Assembly: GCF_001458775.1 (NCBI RefSeq)
Contig: NZ_CZPZ01000012.1
Coordinates: 248,001-312,000, forward strand
Reading direction: 5' to 3'
Length of the DNA: 64,000 bases
Source of the DNA: Candidatus Nitrospira nitrificans
GTDB lineage: Bacteria > Nitrospirota > Nitrospiria > Nitrospirales > Nitrospiraceae
The position numbers were made by a program, and so were the translations under genes. The notes beneath the pieces were generated by a model. That model was given only the letters and a program-made list of their open reading frames with translations, was not told where the DNA came from and did not search any database. Position 1 is the stretch's first letter; every line of letters starts with the position of its first letter. This document shows positions 45,346 through 53,374 of the stretch, in pieces.

Positions 45346-46287
45346 ATGCGAATTGTCTTTATGGGCACGCCGGAATTCGCCGTTCCGTCGCTTGACGCGC
45401 TTCTTCGATCCGACGATCAGGTGGTTGGCGTGGTCTCACAACCGGATCGACCAAAGGGCCGAGGGCATCAGCTCGTCGCGCCACCCGTGAAACTGGTCGC
45501 TGAACGAGCCGGGATTCCCATCCTACAGCCACTGAAGATTCGCACGCCAGAATTCTTGCAGGCCCTTGCTGCCTGGCGGCCGGATCTCATCGCCGTGACG
45601 GCCTTCGGACGCATTCTCCATGCGCCGATTCTGAGTCTTCCCCCGATGGGCTGTGTGAACGTGCATGGCTCACTGTTGCCCCAATATCGCGGCGCGGCTC
45701 CGGTGCAATGGGCCATCATCAATGGTGAGACAGAAACGGGTATTACGACGATGTTGATGGATGAGGGGATGGATACAGGGCCAATGTTGCTTCAGGAACG
45801 GCTGGAGATCTTGCCTGACGATACGACCGGGACATTGGCGCCACGACTGGCAGAGTTGGGCGGGAGGTTGCTGGTCAAAACGATCGCTCAACTGAAGGCC
45901 GGGAGCATAACGCCGACGAAGCAAGACGATGCGCGGGCAACCATGGCTCCACTTTTAAAGAAAGAAGATGGTCTGATCGATTGGACCAGGAATGCCAAGT
46001 CGCTGGCTGACCGAATACGAGGACTCTCCCCATGGCCGGGGGCCTATACGTTTTGTGGCCCAGAACGTTGGAACGTATGGAAAGCGGTTCCACGTACAGG
46101 TCCATCCGTCGACAAGCCCGGCACGATCGTGGCGGTGAATAAACAGGCGATCGTGGTGGAGACAGGGGAGGGTGTTCTCGAGATCCATGAAATTCAGACG
46201 GCCAATTCGAAGCGCATGCCGGTCGGCCAATTTCTGGCCGGGCACCGAGTCACGGCCGGTATGCAATTGAGTTCATCGACTGCATAA
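45346..46287 (+). CDS. fmt: Methionyl-tRNA formyltransferase
   Basis: This 313-residue protein begins MRIVFMGTPEFAVPSLDALL and has the catalytic block NVHGSLLPQYRGAAPVQWAI and DEGMDTGPML. The C-terminal tRNA-binding domain includes DRIRGLSPWPGAYTF. It formylates Met on the initiator tRNA using 10-formyl-tetrahydrofolate. It starts the fmt-rsmB-rpe-pheS-pheT run and diverges from tRNA-fMet. Confidence 0.96.
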   Translation: MRIVFMGTPEFAVPSLDALLRSDDQVVGVVSQPDRPKGRGHQLVAPPVKLVAERAGIPILQPLKIRTPEFLQALAAWRPDLIAVTAFGRILHAPILSLPPMGCVNVHGSLLPQYRGAAPVQWAIINGETETGITTMLMDEGMDTGPMLLQERLEILPDDTTGTLAPRLAELGGRLLVKTIAQLKAGSITPTKQDDARATMAPLLKKEDGLIDWTRNAKSLADRIRGLSPWPGAYTFCGPERWNVWKAVPRTGPSVDKPGTIVAVNKQAIVVETGEGVLEIHEIQTANSKRMPVGQFLAGHRVTAGMQLSSSTA

Positions 46288-46327
46288 CGCTTCTCTTCAC
46301 AACAGTCGCCATCTCCTTGCCCCGACT

Positions 46328-47749
46328 ATGACTGACGAAAGACCGGTGCGTATCGATGTGCGGGGGCTCTCTCCACGATCTATCGCGCTCTCGATCCTTC
46401 TGTCCTGTCAACGAACCGATGACGCACTCGATGAACTCCTCGAGCAACAGGCCGCGTCGGTTCAGCAGCCTCGTGATCGTTCGCTGGTGATGGAGCTGGC
46501 GTACGGGACCTTGCGGCGGCAGGAGACGATCGACTGGAGACTGGACGCGGTTCTCTCCAAACCTCTCCATAAATTGCCCATTGTCGTTCAGATGTTACTG
46601 CGGCTTGGCGCCTATCAGCTGCTGTTTCTTGATCGCATCCCGGCTTCTGCGGCGGTGAACGAAGCCGTCCTCTTGACGAAGTCCTACGCCAACAAATTAG
46701 GTCGCGATTGGAGCGGGTTGGTGAACGGAGTCCTGCGTAATCTCATTCGTGTCCCGGCGCCGCCTCTCCCGGACCCGCTGAGTGACCCGGCTCGATCGTT
46801 GTCTATTCGCCATGGAATTCCCGTATGGTTGATCGAGCGGTGGCTCGACCGAATGGGATTTGAGCAAGCAGAATCGGCTTGTCGGGCAAGCAGTACGGCT
46901 CCACATGTGACACTGCGAGTGAACGCGAATCGACTCACCAGGGAAGAGTTGTTGGAGAAGTTGCGGTCGGCCGGTATTGAGGCATCCCCGACGGCTGTCA
47001 GCCCCGTCGGGGTGGTGTTGGGCAAAGGTCAGGAGGTCACGTCGTTGCCGGGGTTTCAGACGGGCGATTTCTATGTCGAGGATGAAGCGGCTCAACTTAT
47101 TCCTCGGATCCTTGATCCGCAACCAGGCGAAACCGTATTGGATGCCTGCGCCGCTCCGGGCGGCAAGGCAACGCATTTGGCCGAACTCATGGGTGATCGC
47201 GGAAGGATCTATGCGGTTGATCGGAAGACTGTCCGCATGGACCTTCTCCGACAAAATTGCGGACGGTTGGGCGCGCAGAGCGTCGTGCCGATCGTCGGCG
47301 ATGTGAGAACACCATCCGAATGGGTCGGGATGATCGCCCGCGGGCCGAACCTCCATGAGGGATCGCCGCCGTTCGATCGGATACTCGTGGATGCCCCGTG
47401 CAGTGGGTTGGGTGTGTTGCGCCGACATCCTGAAGCGAAATGGCGGAAGGACCGTTCGACGTTCGCCAGGCATCAGAAACTTCAAGCCGAAATCCTTGCT
47501 TCGGTGGCTTCCTGCTTGCGACCCGGTGGGGTGCTGGTCTATAGTATCTGCTCGACGGAGACGGAAGAGACGGAAGGGGTCGTCGCCCCTTTTTGCGAAG
47601 CCAATCCTGGATGGATGCGTGAATCTGTGGCGCCGTGGCTTCCCTCCACTGCTCTCCCCTTTGTCACTATCTGCGGCGCGCTCTCCACTATGGGTAACGA
47701 ATGCGGGATGGACGGCTTTTATGCCGCCCGCTTACGGAAGAAGGGGTAA
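46328..47749 (+). CDS. rsmB: 16S rRNA (cytosine-967-C5)-methyltransferase RsmB
   Basis: This 473-residue protein has an N-terminal NusB-like RNA-binding domain (residues 15-150). The SAM-dependent domain contains VLDACAAPGGKATHLAEL, DAPCSGLGVLRRHPEAKW and the catalytic cysteine region YSICSTETEETEG. It methylates C967 of 16S rRNA. The stop overlaps the rpe start by one base (TAATG), and pairing with fmt upstream is common in bacteria. Confidence 0.95.
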   Translation: MTDERPVRIDVRGLSPRSIALSILLSCQRTDDALDELLEQQAASVQQPRDRSLVMELAYGTLRRQETIDWRLDAVLSKPLHKLPIVVQMLLRLGAYQLLFLDRIPASAAVNEAVLLTKSYANKLGRDWSGLVNGVLRNLIRVPAPPLPDPLSDPARSLSIRHGIPVWLIERWLDRMGFEQAESACRASSTAPHVTLRVNANRLTREELLEKLRSAGIEASPTAVSPVGVVLGKGQEVTSLPGFQTGDFYVEDEAAQLIPRILDPQPGETVLDACAAPGGKATHLAELMGDRGRIYAVDRKTVRMDLLRQNCGRLGAQSVVPIVGDVRTPSEWVGMIARGPNLHEGSPPFDRILVDAPCSGLGVLRRHPEAKWRKDRSTFARHQKLQAEILASVASCLRPGGVLVYSICSTETEETEGVVAPFCEANPGWMRESVAPWLPSTALPFVTICGALSTMGNECGMDGFYAARLRKKG

Positions 47750-48450
47750 TGGGTCGTTCAATTCATATTGCGCCCTCGATTCTCTCCGCGGATTTCGCGC
47801 GATTGGCCGACGAAGTTTCCGCGGTGGAGCAAGCCGGCGCCGATCTGCTGCACGTGGATGTCATGGACGGGCATTTCGTGCCGAATCTGACGGTGGGTCC
47901 CCCCATCATTGAAAGCCTCAAGAAGGTCACGAAGTTGCCTCTCGACGTGCATTTGATGATCACCAATGCGGACGCATTTATTCAGGAATTTGTCCATGCC
48001 GGAGCCGACTATTTGACCGTGCATGTCGAAGCCTGTCCACACCTTCACCGGACGATCCAGTCGATCAAGGAGCGGGGAGCGAAGGCCGGCGTGACGTTGA
48101 ATCCGGCCACACCGCTCTCATCGCTTCAGGAGATCTTAAGCGATGTCGACTTGGTGTTGATCATGTCGGTGAATCCAGGATTCGGCGGACAAAAGTTCAT
48201 CCCATCGGTGCTCAGAAAAATCGCCGAGGCGCGGGCACTGTTGGACAAGATCAAAAGCCAAGCGCTGCTGGAAGTCGACGGCGGCGTCAAAGTGGAGAAT
48301 GCTCGAGAGATCGTGGCCGCCGGAGCGACCGTCCTCGTGGCAGGGTCCGCGATTTTTTCCCAACGCGACTATGCAGCCACCATTACGGCCATGCGGGCGG
48401 CCGGAGCAATGGCCGTCTCGCCGGCGTCACGCGCCGCGGTCCATCAATAG
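47749..48450 (+). CDS. rpe: Ribulose-phosphate 3-epimerase
   Basis: This 233-residue TIM-barrel protein has IHIAPSILSADFARLADEV, the metal-binding HVDVMDGHFVPNLTVGP, DVHLMI, MSVNPGFGGQKFIP and LEVDGGVKVENA. It interconverts ribulose-5-P and xylulose-5-P in the pentose phosphate pathway. Its start overlaps the rsmB stop. Confidence 0.96.
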   Translation: MGRSIHIAPSILSADFARLADEVSAVEQAGADLLHVDVMDGHFVPNLTVGPPIIESLKKVTKLPLDVHLMITNADAFIQEFVHAGADYLTVHVEACPHLHRTIQSIKERGAKAGVTLNPATPLSSLQEILSDVDLVLIMSVNPGFGGQKFIPSVLRKIAEARALLDKIKSQALLEVDGGVKVENAREIVAAGATVLVAGSAIFSQRDYAATITAMRAAGAMAVSPASRAAVHQ

Positions 48451-48459
48451 GCGGCTCGG

Positions 48460-50025
48460 GTGGACATCTCCACACTCATCGATAGTCTGCACCCTCTCGA
48501 AATCAAGGTACTCACCGCTTTAGGGCTTCGCCCGTCGGGAACCGCTCTGGACAGCGAACAGTTGGCCGGCGTCGCCGAGCTGGAGGCGTCTCAACTCAGC
48601 ATGGCGGTCGAGTGGTTATTGGCCAAGTCGCTCATCGCGGTCCAGACGGAAACCGTGACGCCCATCGTGTCGTTGACGAAGATCGGGGAAGAGTATCACC
48701 GGACCGCCTCGCCCATCGAGCGAGTCTTGGCGGCTGCGCGGGAAGCCACCGGCAACGGGAAAAGATTGACCATTCCCGATCTTCAATCGCAAGGCGGCCT
48801 GGACCCTTCCGCTGTCAGTAAAGCCGTGGGGCGACTGAAAAAGGAAGGGGTGGTTCTGATCGTCCAGGGCGGGTGCGTCGAAACAACCGGCCGCCCGAGT
48901 CCGACGGCCGAGGCACTCCGCACCCTCCTGGGGGAAATACATGACTCGCCGAAAGAGTTGAAGAGCTTCACGGAAGCCCATCGAGAGGTCATCGAAGATT
49001 TTGCCGTGAAACGCGGCAATGCCAAGGAACCGTTCCGTGTGGACGAGCGGGTGGCTCGCTCATTTGTGTTGTCACCGGACGGAGCCGGCGCGGCGGCGCA
49101 GTTGCTGACGCAGGGGGTTGCCAAAGAAGTCTCGCAGTTGACTCCCGACTTGTTGAAGGACGGAAGTTGGCGTCAGACGCGATTGAGAAAGTACACGATC
49201 AGCCTGCGCCCGCCTCGTATCGGAACGGGAAAGAAACATCCCTATCGCGAATTTCTCGATACGGTCAAAACCAAACTGGTGAGCATGGGGTTTCAGGAGA
49301 TGCGGGGGGCGCTGGTCGAAACGGAGTTCTGGGACATGGATGCCTTGTTCATGCCGCAATTCCATCCGGCCCGGGACATTCATGACGTCTATTTCGTCAA
49401 GGAGCCCAGCCATACCACCGCCGTGGATGAGCCGTTCTTGTCGCGTGTGGCCAAGGTGCATGAGAACGGCGCGGAGACTGGCTCCGCAGGCTGGGGCTAT
49501 TCGTTTGATGCGCACCGGGCCAAACGGTTGGTGTTGCGGAGCCAAGGCACCGCAGTGTCGGCTCGAACGCTGGCCGCCTCGCCGAACATCCCCGGAAAGT
49601 ATTTCTCGATCGCCCGGTGTTTTCGCTACGACCAAGTCGACGCCACCCACGCCACGGATTTCTTCCAGGTGGAGGGGATCGTGCTGGGAGAAGACATCAA
49701 CTTTCGGACGCTATTGGGGCTCTTGAATTTATTCGCCAGGGAAGTGGCGCAGGCGAAGGAAGTGAAGTTCTTACCGGCCTATTTCCCGTTTACCGAACCA
49801 TCGGTCGAGTTGCATGTGCGGCACCCGCGCCTAGGATGGATGGAACTCGGCGGCGCTGGACTCTTTCGCTCCGAAGTGACGTTGCCGCTCGGCGTCACGG
49901 TGCCGGTCATTGCCTGGGGGTTGGGGCTTGATCGCATGGCGATGGTGGCGTTGGGCATCCATGACATACGGGAACTCTTCACCGACAACCTGGAATTGAT
50001 CCGCACGACCCGAGGCCTGTTCTAA
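48460..50025 (+). CDS. pheS: Phenylalanyl-tRNA synthetase alpha subunit, archaeal/eukaryotic type
   Basis: At 521 residues this is much longer than typical bacterial PheS (about 330-350). Its N-terminal 200 residues hold winged-helix modules (LHPLEIKVLTALGL, LTIPDLQSQGGLDPSAVSKA) as in archaeal and cytosolic PheRS. The catalytic part has HPYREFLDTVKTKLVSMGF, ARCFRYDQVDATHATDFFQV, GLGLDRMAMVALGIHDIREL and YFPFTEPS. It starts at a GTG nine bases after rpe. The type implies acquisition from an archaeal-like source. It works with PheT, eight bases downstream. Confidence 0.92.
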   Translation: MDISTLIDSLHPLEIKVLTALGLRPSGTALDSEQLAGVAELEASQLSMAVEWLLAKSLIAVQTETVTPIVSLTKIGEEYHRTASPIERVLAAAREATGNGKRLTIPDLQSQGGLDPSAVSKAVGRLKKEGVVLIVQGGCVETTGRPSPTAEALRTLLGEIHDSPKELKSFTEAHREVIEDFAVKRGNAKEPFRVDERVARSFVLSPDGAGAAAQLLTQGVAKEVSQLTPDLLKDGSWRQTRLRKYTISLRPPRIGTGKKHPYREFLDTVKTKLVSMGFQEMRGALVETEFWDMDALFMPQFHPARDIHDVYFVKEPSHTTAVDEPFLSRVAKVHENGAETGSAGWGYSFDAHRAKRLVLRSQGTAVSARTLAASPNIPGKYFSIARCFRYDQVDATHATDFFQVEGIVLGEDINFRTLLGLLNLFAREVAQAKEVKFLPAYFPFTEPSVELHVRHPRLGWMELGGAGLFRSEVTLPLGVTVPVIAWGLGLDRMAMVALGIHDIRELFTDNLELIRTTRGLF

Positions 50026-50032
50026 TCACGCT

Positions 50033-51748
50033 ATGCCCACGATCACTATATTCAAGGACGATTTAGAATCGCTTCTCACGGGTGAGGACGGCGTCGACCG
50101 TGGCATTCCGATGGCTCAGTTGGAAGAGTGGCTCATGCTCGTGAAAGGCGAGCTGAAGGGGCACAATCAGGAAACCGGAGAGTTGCGGATCGAACTGCAA
50201 GACAGCAATCGGCCGGACCTCTGGTGTTGCGAGGGGATTGCCAGACAAATTCGCATCAAGCAACGAGGCCGGTTGACGCCGTATGCCTTCTTCGCCGAAA
50301 CGCCTAAGCCGCCGCATCATCTGATCGTAAAGCCCGGTATGGAGCAGGTGCGCCCGTATGTGGCAGCCTGTACGGCCAAGGGATATCGGGTGACTCAGAA
50401 GGGGCTGGCTCAGCTCATTCAAACGCAAGAGAAGTTGGCCGACATCTTCGGGCGTAAGCGCAAGACCGTCTCCATCGGAATCTATCAACTGCGGAATATT
50501 GCCTTTCCCGTGACCTATGAACTGGTGAAACCGGATGAAGTGCGGTTTACCCCGCTGGGCATGGAAACGACGATGACCCTATCGGAAATTCTTATGGTTC
50601 ATCCCAAGGGGCTCGAGTATGGGCCTATTCTGGCTGCTCACAGTCGGCTCCCTATCCTCCGAGATGCGAAGGCTCAACCGTTGTCGTTTCCCCCGATCGT
50701 CAATAGCCGGGAAATCGGAGAAGTTCGGGTGGGTGATGATGAACTCTTCGTTGAAGTGACCGGGACGGATCTGCCCATGGTGGTCCTGTCGCTGAACATC
50801 TTCGCGGCGAATTTAGCCGACCGCGGCGCAACCATCGAGCCGGTGGAAGTCCGGTATCCGACGAGCACGAAGTTGGGCACAAGGGTCACAACACCTCAAG
50901 ATTTTGGGAAGCCCACGACCATTCGGATGAAAGCGATTGAACAGGCGTTGGGCCAGGAGCTCGGCGAGGCGCTGGTGACACAAGCCCTTGAGGCCTATGG
51001 GTACGACGTGTCGGCGGAAAATGGATCAGTGCAGGCCAAGCTCCCGCCGTACCGCCATGATCTCATGCATACGATGGACGTGGTTGAAGACGTCGCTATG
51101 AGTCGCGGATATGCCGAGTTTACCCCGGTCATGCCGGCGCAGTTTACGGTGGGAGGATTGTCCGCCATTGAGCAGCTGTCCGATCGATCCCGAGAATTGA
51201 TGGTGGGACTCGGCTTTCAGGAAATCATTTCGAACATTCTCGGCTCGCCGGATCAGTATTGCCGTTCTATGCGTCTGGAAGGAACGGAATGGGGGAAGAC
51301 GGTCGAGGTCGATAACGTCATGTCGCTCAGTTTCTCCTGCCTCCGACAATGGATGCTGCCGTCATTGTTGCGCATCGAAGCCGCCTCGAGCCGAGCGTTC
51401 TACCCCCATCGCCTCTTCGAGGCCGGTGATGTGGCGATTCCCGATGGGACCCACGAGTTGGGGTCTCGAACGGAAACTGTCGTCGGCGCCTTGATCGCTC
51501 ACGCCACCACCCATTTCTCGGAAATCCATTCCTGTCTGGATGTGCTGTGTTACTACCTCGGCAAGGACTATAGCCTTGAGCCACTGCGGCATCCATCGTT
51601 TCTGGAAGGCCGTGCCGGCCGCATTCTCGTTTCGGGCAAGCCGGTCGGCGTCATCGGCGAAGTCCATCCGGAAGTTCTCGAACGTTGGCAGATCTCCATG
51701 CCGGTCGTCGCGTTCGACGTGAACCTGTCGAAGCTGACCGCGGGCTGA
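50033..51748 (+). CDS. pheT: Phenylalanyl-tRNA synthetase beta subunit, archaeal/eukaryotic type
   Basis: At 571 residues this lacks the EMAP-like tRNA-binding domain at the N-terminus and the ferredoxin-fold anticodon-binding domain at the C-terminus of normal bacterial PheT (about 790-800 residues). It has the archaeal layout: B3/B4 editing core (DSNRPDLWCCEGIARQIRI, RKTVSIGIYQLRNIAFPVTY), B5 (LPPYRHDLMHTMDVVEDVAM) and a synthetase-like core (RLFEAGDVAI, LVSGKPVGVIGEVHPEVL). It forms the alpha2-beta2 enzyme with the preceding PheS. Confidence 0.92.
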   Translation: MPTITIFKDDLESLLTGEDGVDRGIPMAQLEEWLMLVKGELKGHNQETGELRIELQDSNRPDLWCCEGIARQIRIKQRGRLTPYAFFAETPKPPHHLIVKPGMEQVRPYVAACTAKGYRVTQKGLAQLIQTQEKLADIFGRKRKTVSIGIYQLRNIAFPVTYELVKPDEVRFTPLGMETTMTLSEILMVHPKGLEYGPILAAHSRLPILRDAKAQPLSFPPIVNSREIGEVRVGDDELFVEVTGTDLPMVVLSLNIFAANLADRGATIEPVEVRYPTSTKLGTRVTTPQDFGKPTTIRMKAIEQALGQELGEALVTQALEAYGYDVSAENGSVQAKLPPYRHDLMHTMDVVEDVAMSRGYAEFTPVMPAQFTVGGLSAIEQLSDRSRELMVGLGFQEIISNILGSPDQYCRSMRLEGTEWGKTVEVDNVMSLSFSCLRQWMLPSLLRIEAASSRAFYPHRLFEAGDVAIPDGTHELGSRTETVVGALIAHATTHFSEIHSCLDVLCYYLGKDYSLEPLRHPSFLEGRAGRILVSGKPVGVIGEVHPEVLERWQISMPVVAFDVNLSKLTAG

Positions 51749-51930
51749 GTACTCACTCGCACTTCCGTCCTGAAATCAACCCGCTCAAACTCCGCCAAAA
51801 CAGCAGCCCTCTTTTTCTCCCCATACTCCCCATACGATTAAACGCTAAAGGCGCCACTCCTCCAGGAAACTGGAATAGCCCTTGCAGGAGAACGTCAGCC
51901 GGTGTGCTGATCTTTAGACTTCAGGCTTAA

Positions 51931-52190
51931 TTCGCCGCGCCGCACGGCAAACCATCAACGCTTCGACAGAGATCAGCCCGGGCGGCACCACGACCAATGT
52001 TGTGTACGATGGGCTCAATCCCGGCCCAAGAAAAGAACGGCACGACGGTCACAGCCAGTCTGCCCACCGGCTTGAATCCCTCGCTCCTGATGAAGCGTGA
52101 AGAGAGGACGCCCACTTCGGTGTCGAACAGAAGGGGAGGCGACAGAGTGCCGCTTCCCCTTGGAACAGGAACATTGTGTCTTAGCTGCTA
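51931..52190 (+). pseudogene. Rhs-repeat fragment
   Basis: In the gap between pheT and rplT a rightward frame encodes SPGGTTTNVVYDGLNP. After a one-base shift it continues AQEKNGTTVTASLPTGLN. This is the conserved Rhs pattern (YDGLN.VQE...T..LL.GL). The match is cut on both sides and frames are broken, so it is dead. The rest of the 445-base gap is unremarkable. Confidence 0.55.
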
Positions 52191-52193
52191 AAA

Positions 52194-52562
52194 TTAAACC
52201 GCGGCAGGCGTGAGGTGTTGCTTGGCGAGACCGCACAACTTTTCAAATCCCGCCGAATCCTTGATCGCCATATCCGACAAGACCTTTCGATCCAGCAACA
52301 CGTTCGCTTTCTTCAACGCGTTGATGAACCGGCCGTAGGTCAGCCCTTGGGCCCGAACGCCGGCGCTGATGCGGGCGATCCACAATTGCCGGAAGTCCCG
52401 CTTCCGATTCTTGCGGCCCGTATAGGCATACGTCAGCCCCTTGTCGACGCTTTCCGTCGCTGAACGGAAGAGACGACTCTTTCCGCCGTACTGGCCTGAT
52501 GCCAGCTTAATCCGCTTCTTCCGTCGGGCTCTTGTTTTTGGTCCACCTTTTGCGCGAGGCAT
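52194..52562 (-). CDS. rplT: Ribosomal protein bL20
   Basis: This 122-residue protein has the bL20 sequence: ARRKKRIKLASGQYGGKSRL, GRKNRKRDFRQLWIARISAG and RKVLSDMAIKD. It binds 23S rRNA early in 50S assembly and in many bacteria represses its own operon. It is the last gene of thrS-infC-rpmI-rplT. Where many bacteria carry pheST next, this strand has none. Confidence 0.97.
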   Translation of the reverse strand: MPRAKGGPKTRARRKKRIKLASGQYGGKSRLFRSATESVDKGLTYAYTGRKNRKRDFRQLWIARISAGVRAQGLTYGRFINALKKANVLLDRKVLSDMAIKDSAGFEKLCGLAKQHLTPAAV

Positions 52563-52614
52563 GATTGATTACTCCTTTTGGGTCCTGAAATTCACAACAC
52601 TACACGATCGTCGT

Positions 52615-52809
52615 CTATGCATACGGCAGGAGACGATTCAATGTAGAAACAACCGTGGAATCCACCACTGCTGTTCCGCTTAGGCGGCGCTTTCGGTCGT
52701 GCCGCTTGCTGGTCAGTATGTGCCGCTTGCCCGCCTTGCGGCGGACAATCTTGCCGCTTCCCGTTTTGGTAAATCGTTTGCTCGTTCCTGAATGCGTCTT
52801 CATTTTCAT
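52615..52809 (-). CDS. rpmI: Ribosomal protein bL35
   Basis: This 64-residue basic protein begins MKMKTHSGTSKRFTKTGSGK and ends with LSGTAVVDSTVVSTLNRLLP, fitting bL35. The start at 52809 matches the family; the upstream extension of 13 residues is not conserved. It lies between infC and rplT. Confidence 0.96.
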   Translation of the reverse strand: MKMKTHSGTSKRFTKTGSGKIVRRKAGKRHILTSKRHDRKRRLSGTAVVDSTVVSTLNRLLPYA

Positions 52810-52853
52810 CAGAAAAATCCCTTTGGTTGATCGATCACCACATCGCACGTCGA

Positions 52854-53360
52854 TTATTTGGGAGCCACAATCATGATCAAACTTCGTCCCTCCATGCGGG
52901 GGGCATACTCGATGGTGCCGGCTTGGGCCAATTGTTCAATGACGGAATTCATCACGGCGCGCCCCATTTCCTGATTGGCCATCTCCCGCCCGCGATACGT
53001 GAGGGTGACTTTGGTTTTATTGCCCTCTTCGAGGAATGTTTTCATCTGCCGAACTTTAATTTCAAGGTCGTGTTTATCGGTCCGTGGCCGCAACTTGATT
53101 TCCTTCACCTGCGTGGACTTTTGATGGCGCCGGCTTTGATGGTCCTTTTTACTCAACTCATACTTGTACTTCCCATAGTCCATGATGCGACACACGGGGG
53201 GAGTGGAGTTGGGAGCGACTTCCACCAAGTCATAGCCGCTTTCTTGAGCCTGACGAAAGGCGTCCGGTGTCGGAAGGATGCCGAGTTGTTCTCCCTCCGG
53301 GCCAATGACACGAATTTCTCGGACTCGGATCTCACGATTCACGCGCAATTTGGGAACGAT
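52854..53360 (-). CDS. infC: Translation initiation factor IF-3 (probable AUC start)
   Basis: The protein has the IF-3 N-domain (LRVNREIRVREIRVIGPEG, PVCRIMDYGKYKYE) and C-domain (TQVKEIKLRPRTDKHDLEIK, KVTLTYRGREM). There is no ATG or GTG at the right place. An ATC at 53360 follows GAGGT by five bases and gives the family start IVPKLRVNREI. A TTG four codons later (53348) has no well-placed ribosome site. IF-3 genes commonly use rare AUU or AUC starts, letting IF-3 limit its own synthesis. It follows thrS by 14 bases. Confidence 0.93.
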   Translation of the reverse strand: MVPKLRVNREIRVREIRVIGPEGEQLGILPTPDAFRQAQESGYDLVEVAPNSTPPVCRIMDYGKYKYELSKKDHQSRRHQKSTQVKEIKLRPRTDKHDLEIKVRQMKTFLEEGNKTKVTLTYRGREMANQEMGRAVMNSVIEQLAQAGTIEYAPRMEGRSLIMIVAPK

Positions 53361-53374
53361 AGGCCACCTCTTTT

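Noticed and set aside
52100-52175. Terminator for rplT
   Set aside because: A stem (AAGGGGA/TCCCCTT) exists between pheT and rplT but has no T-run on either strand, so I did not call it.
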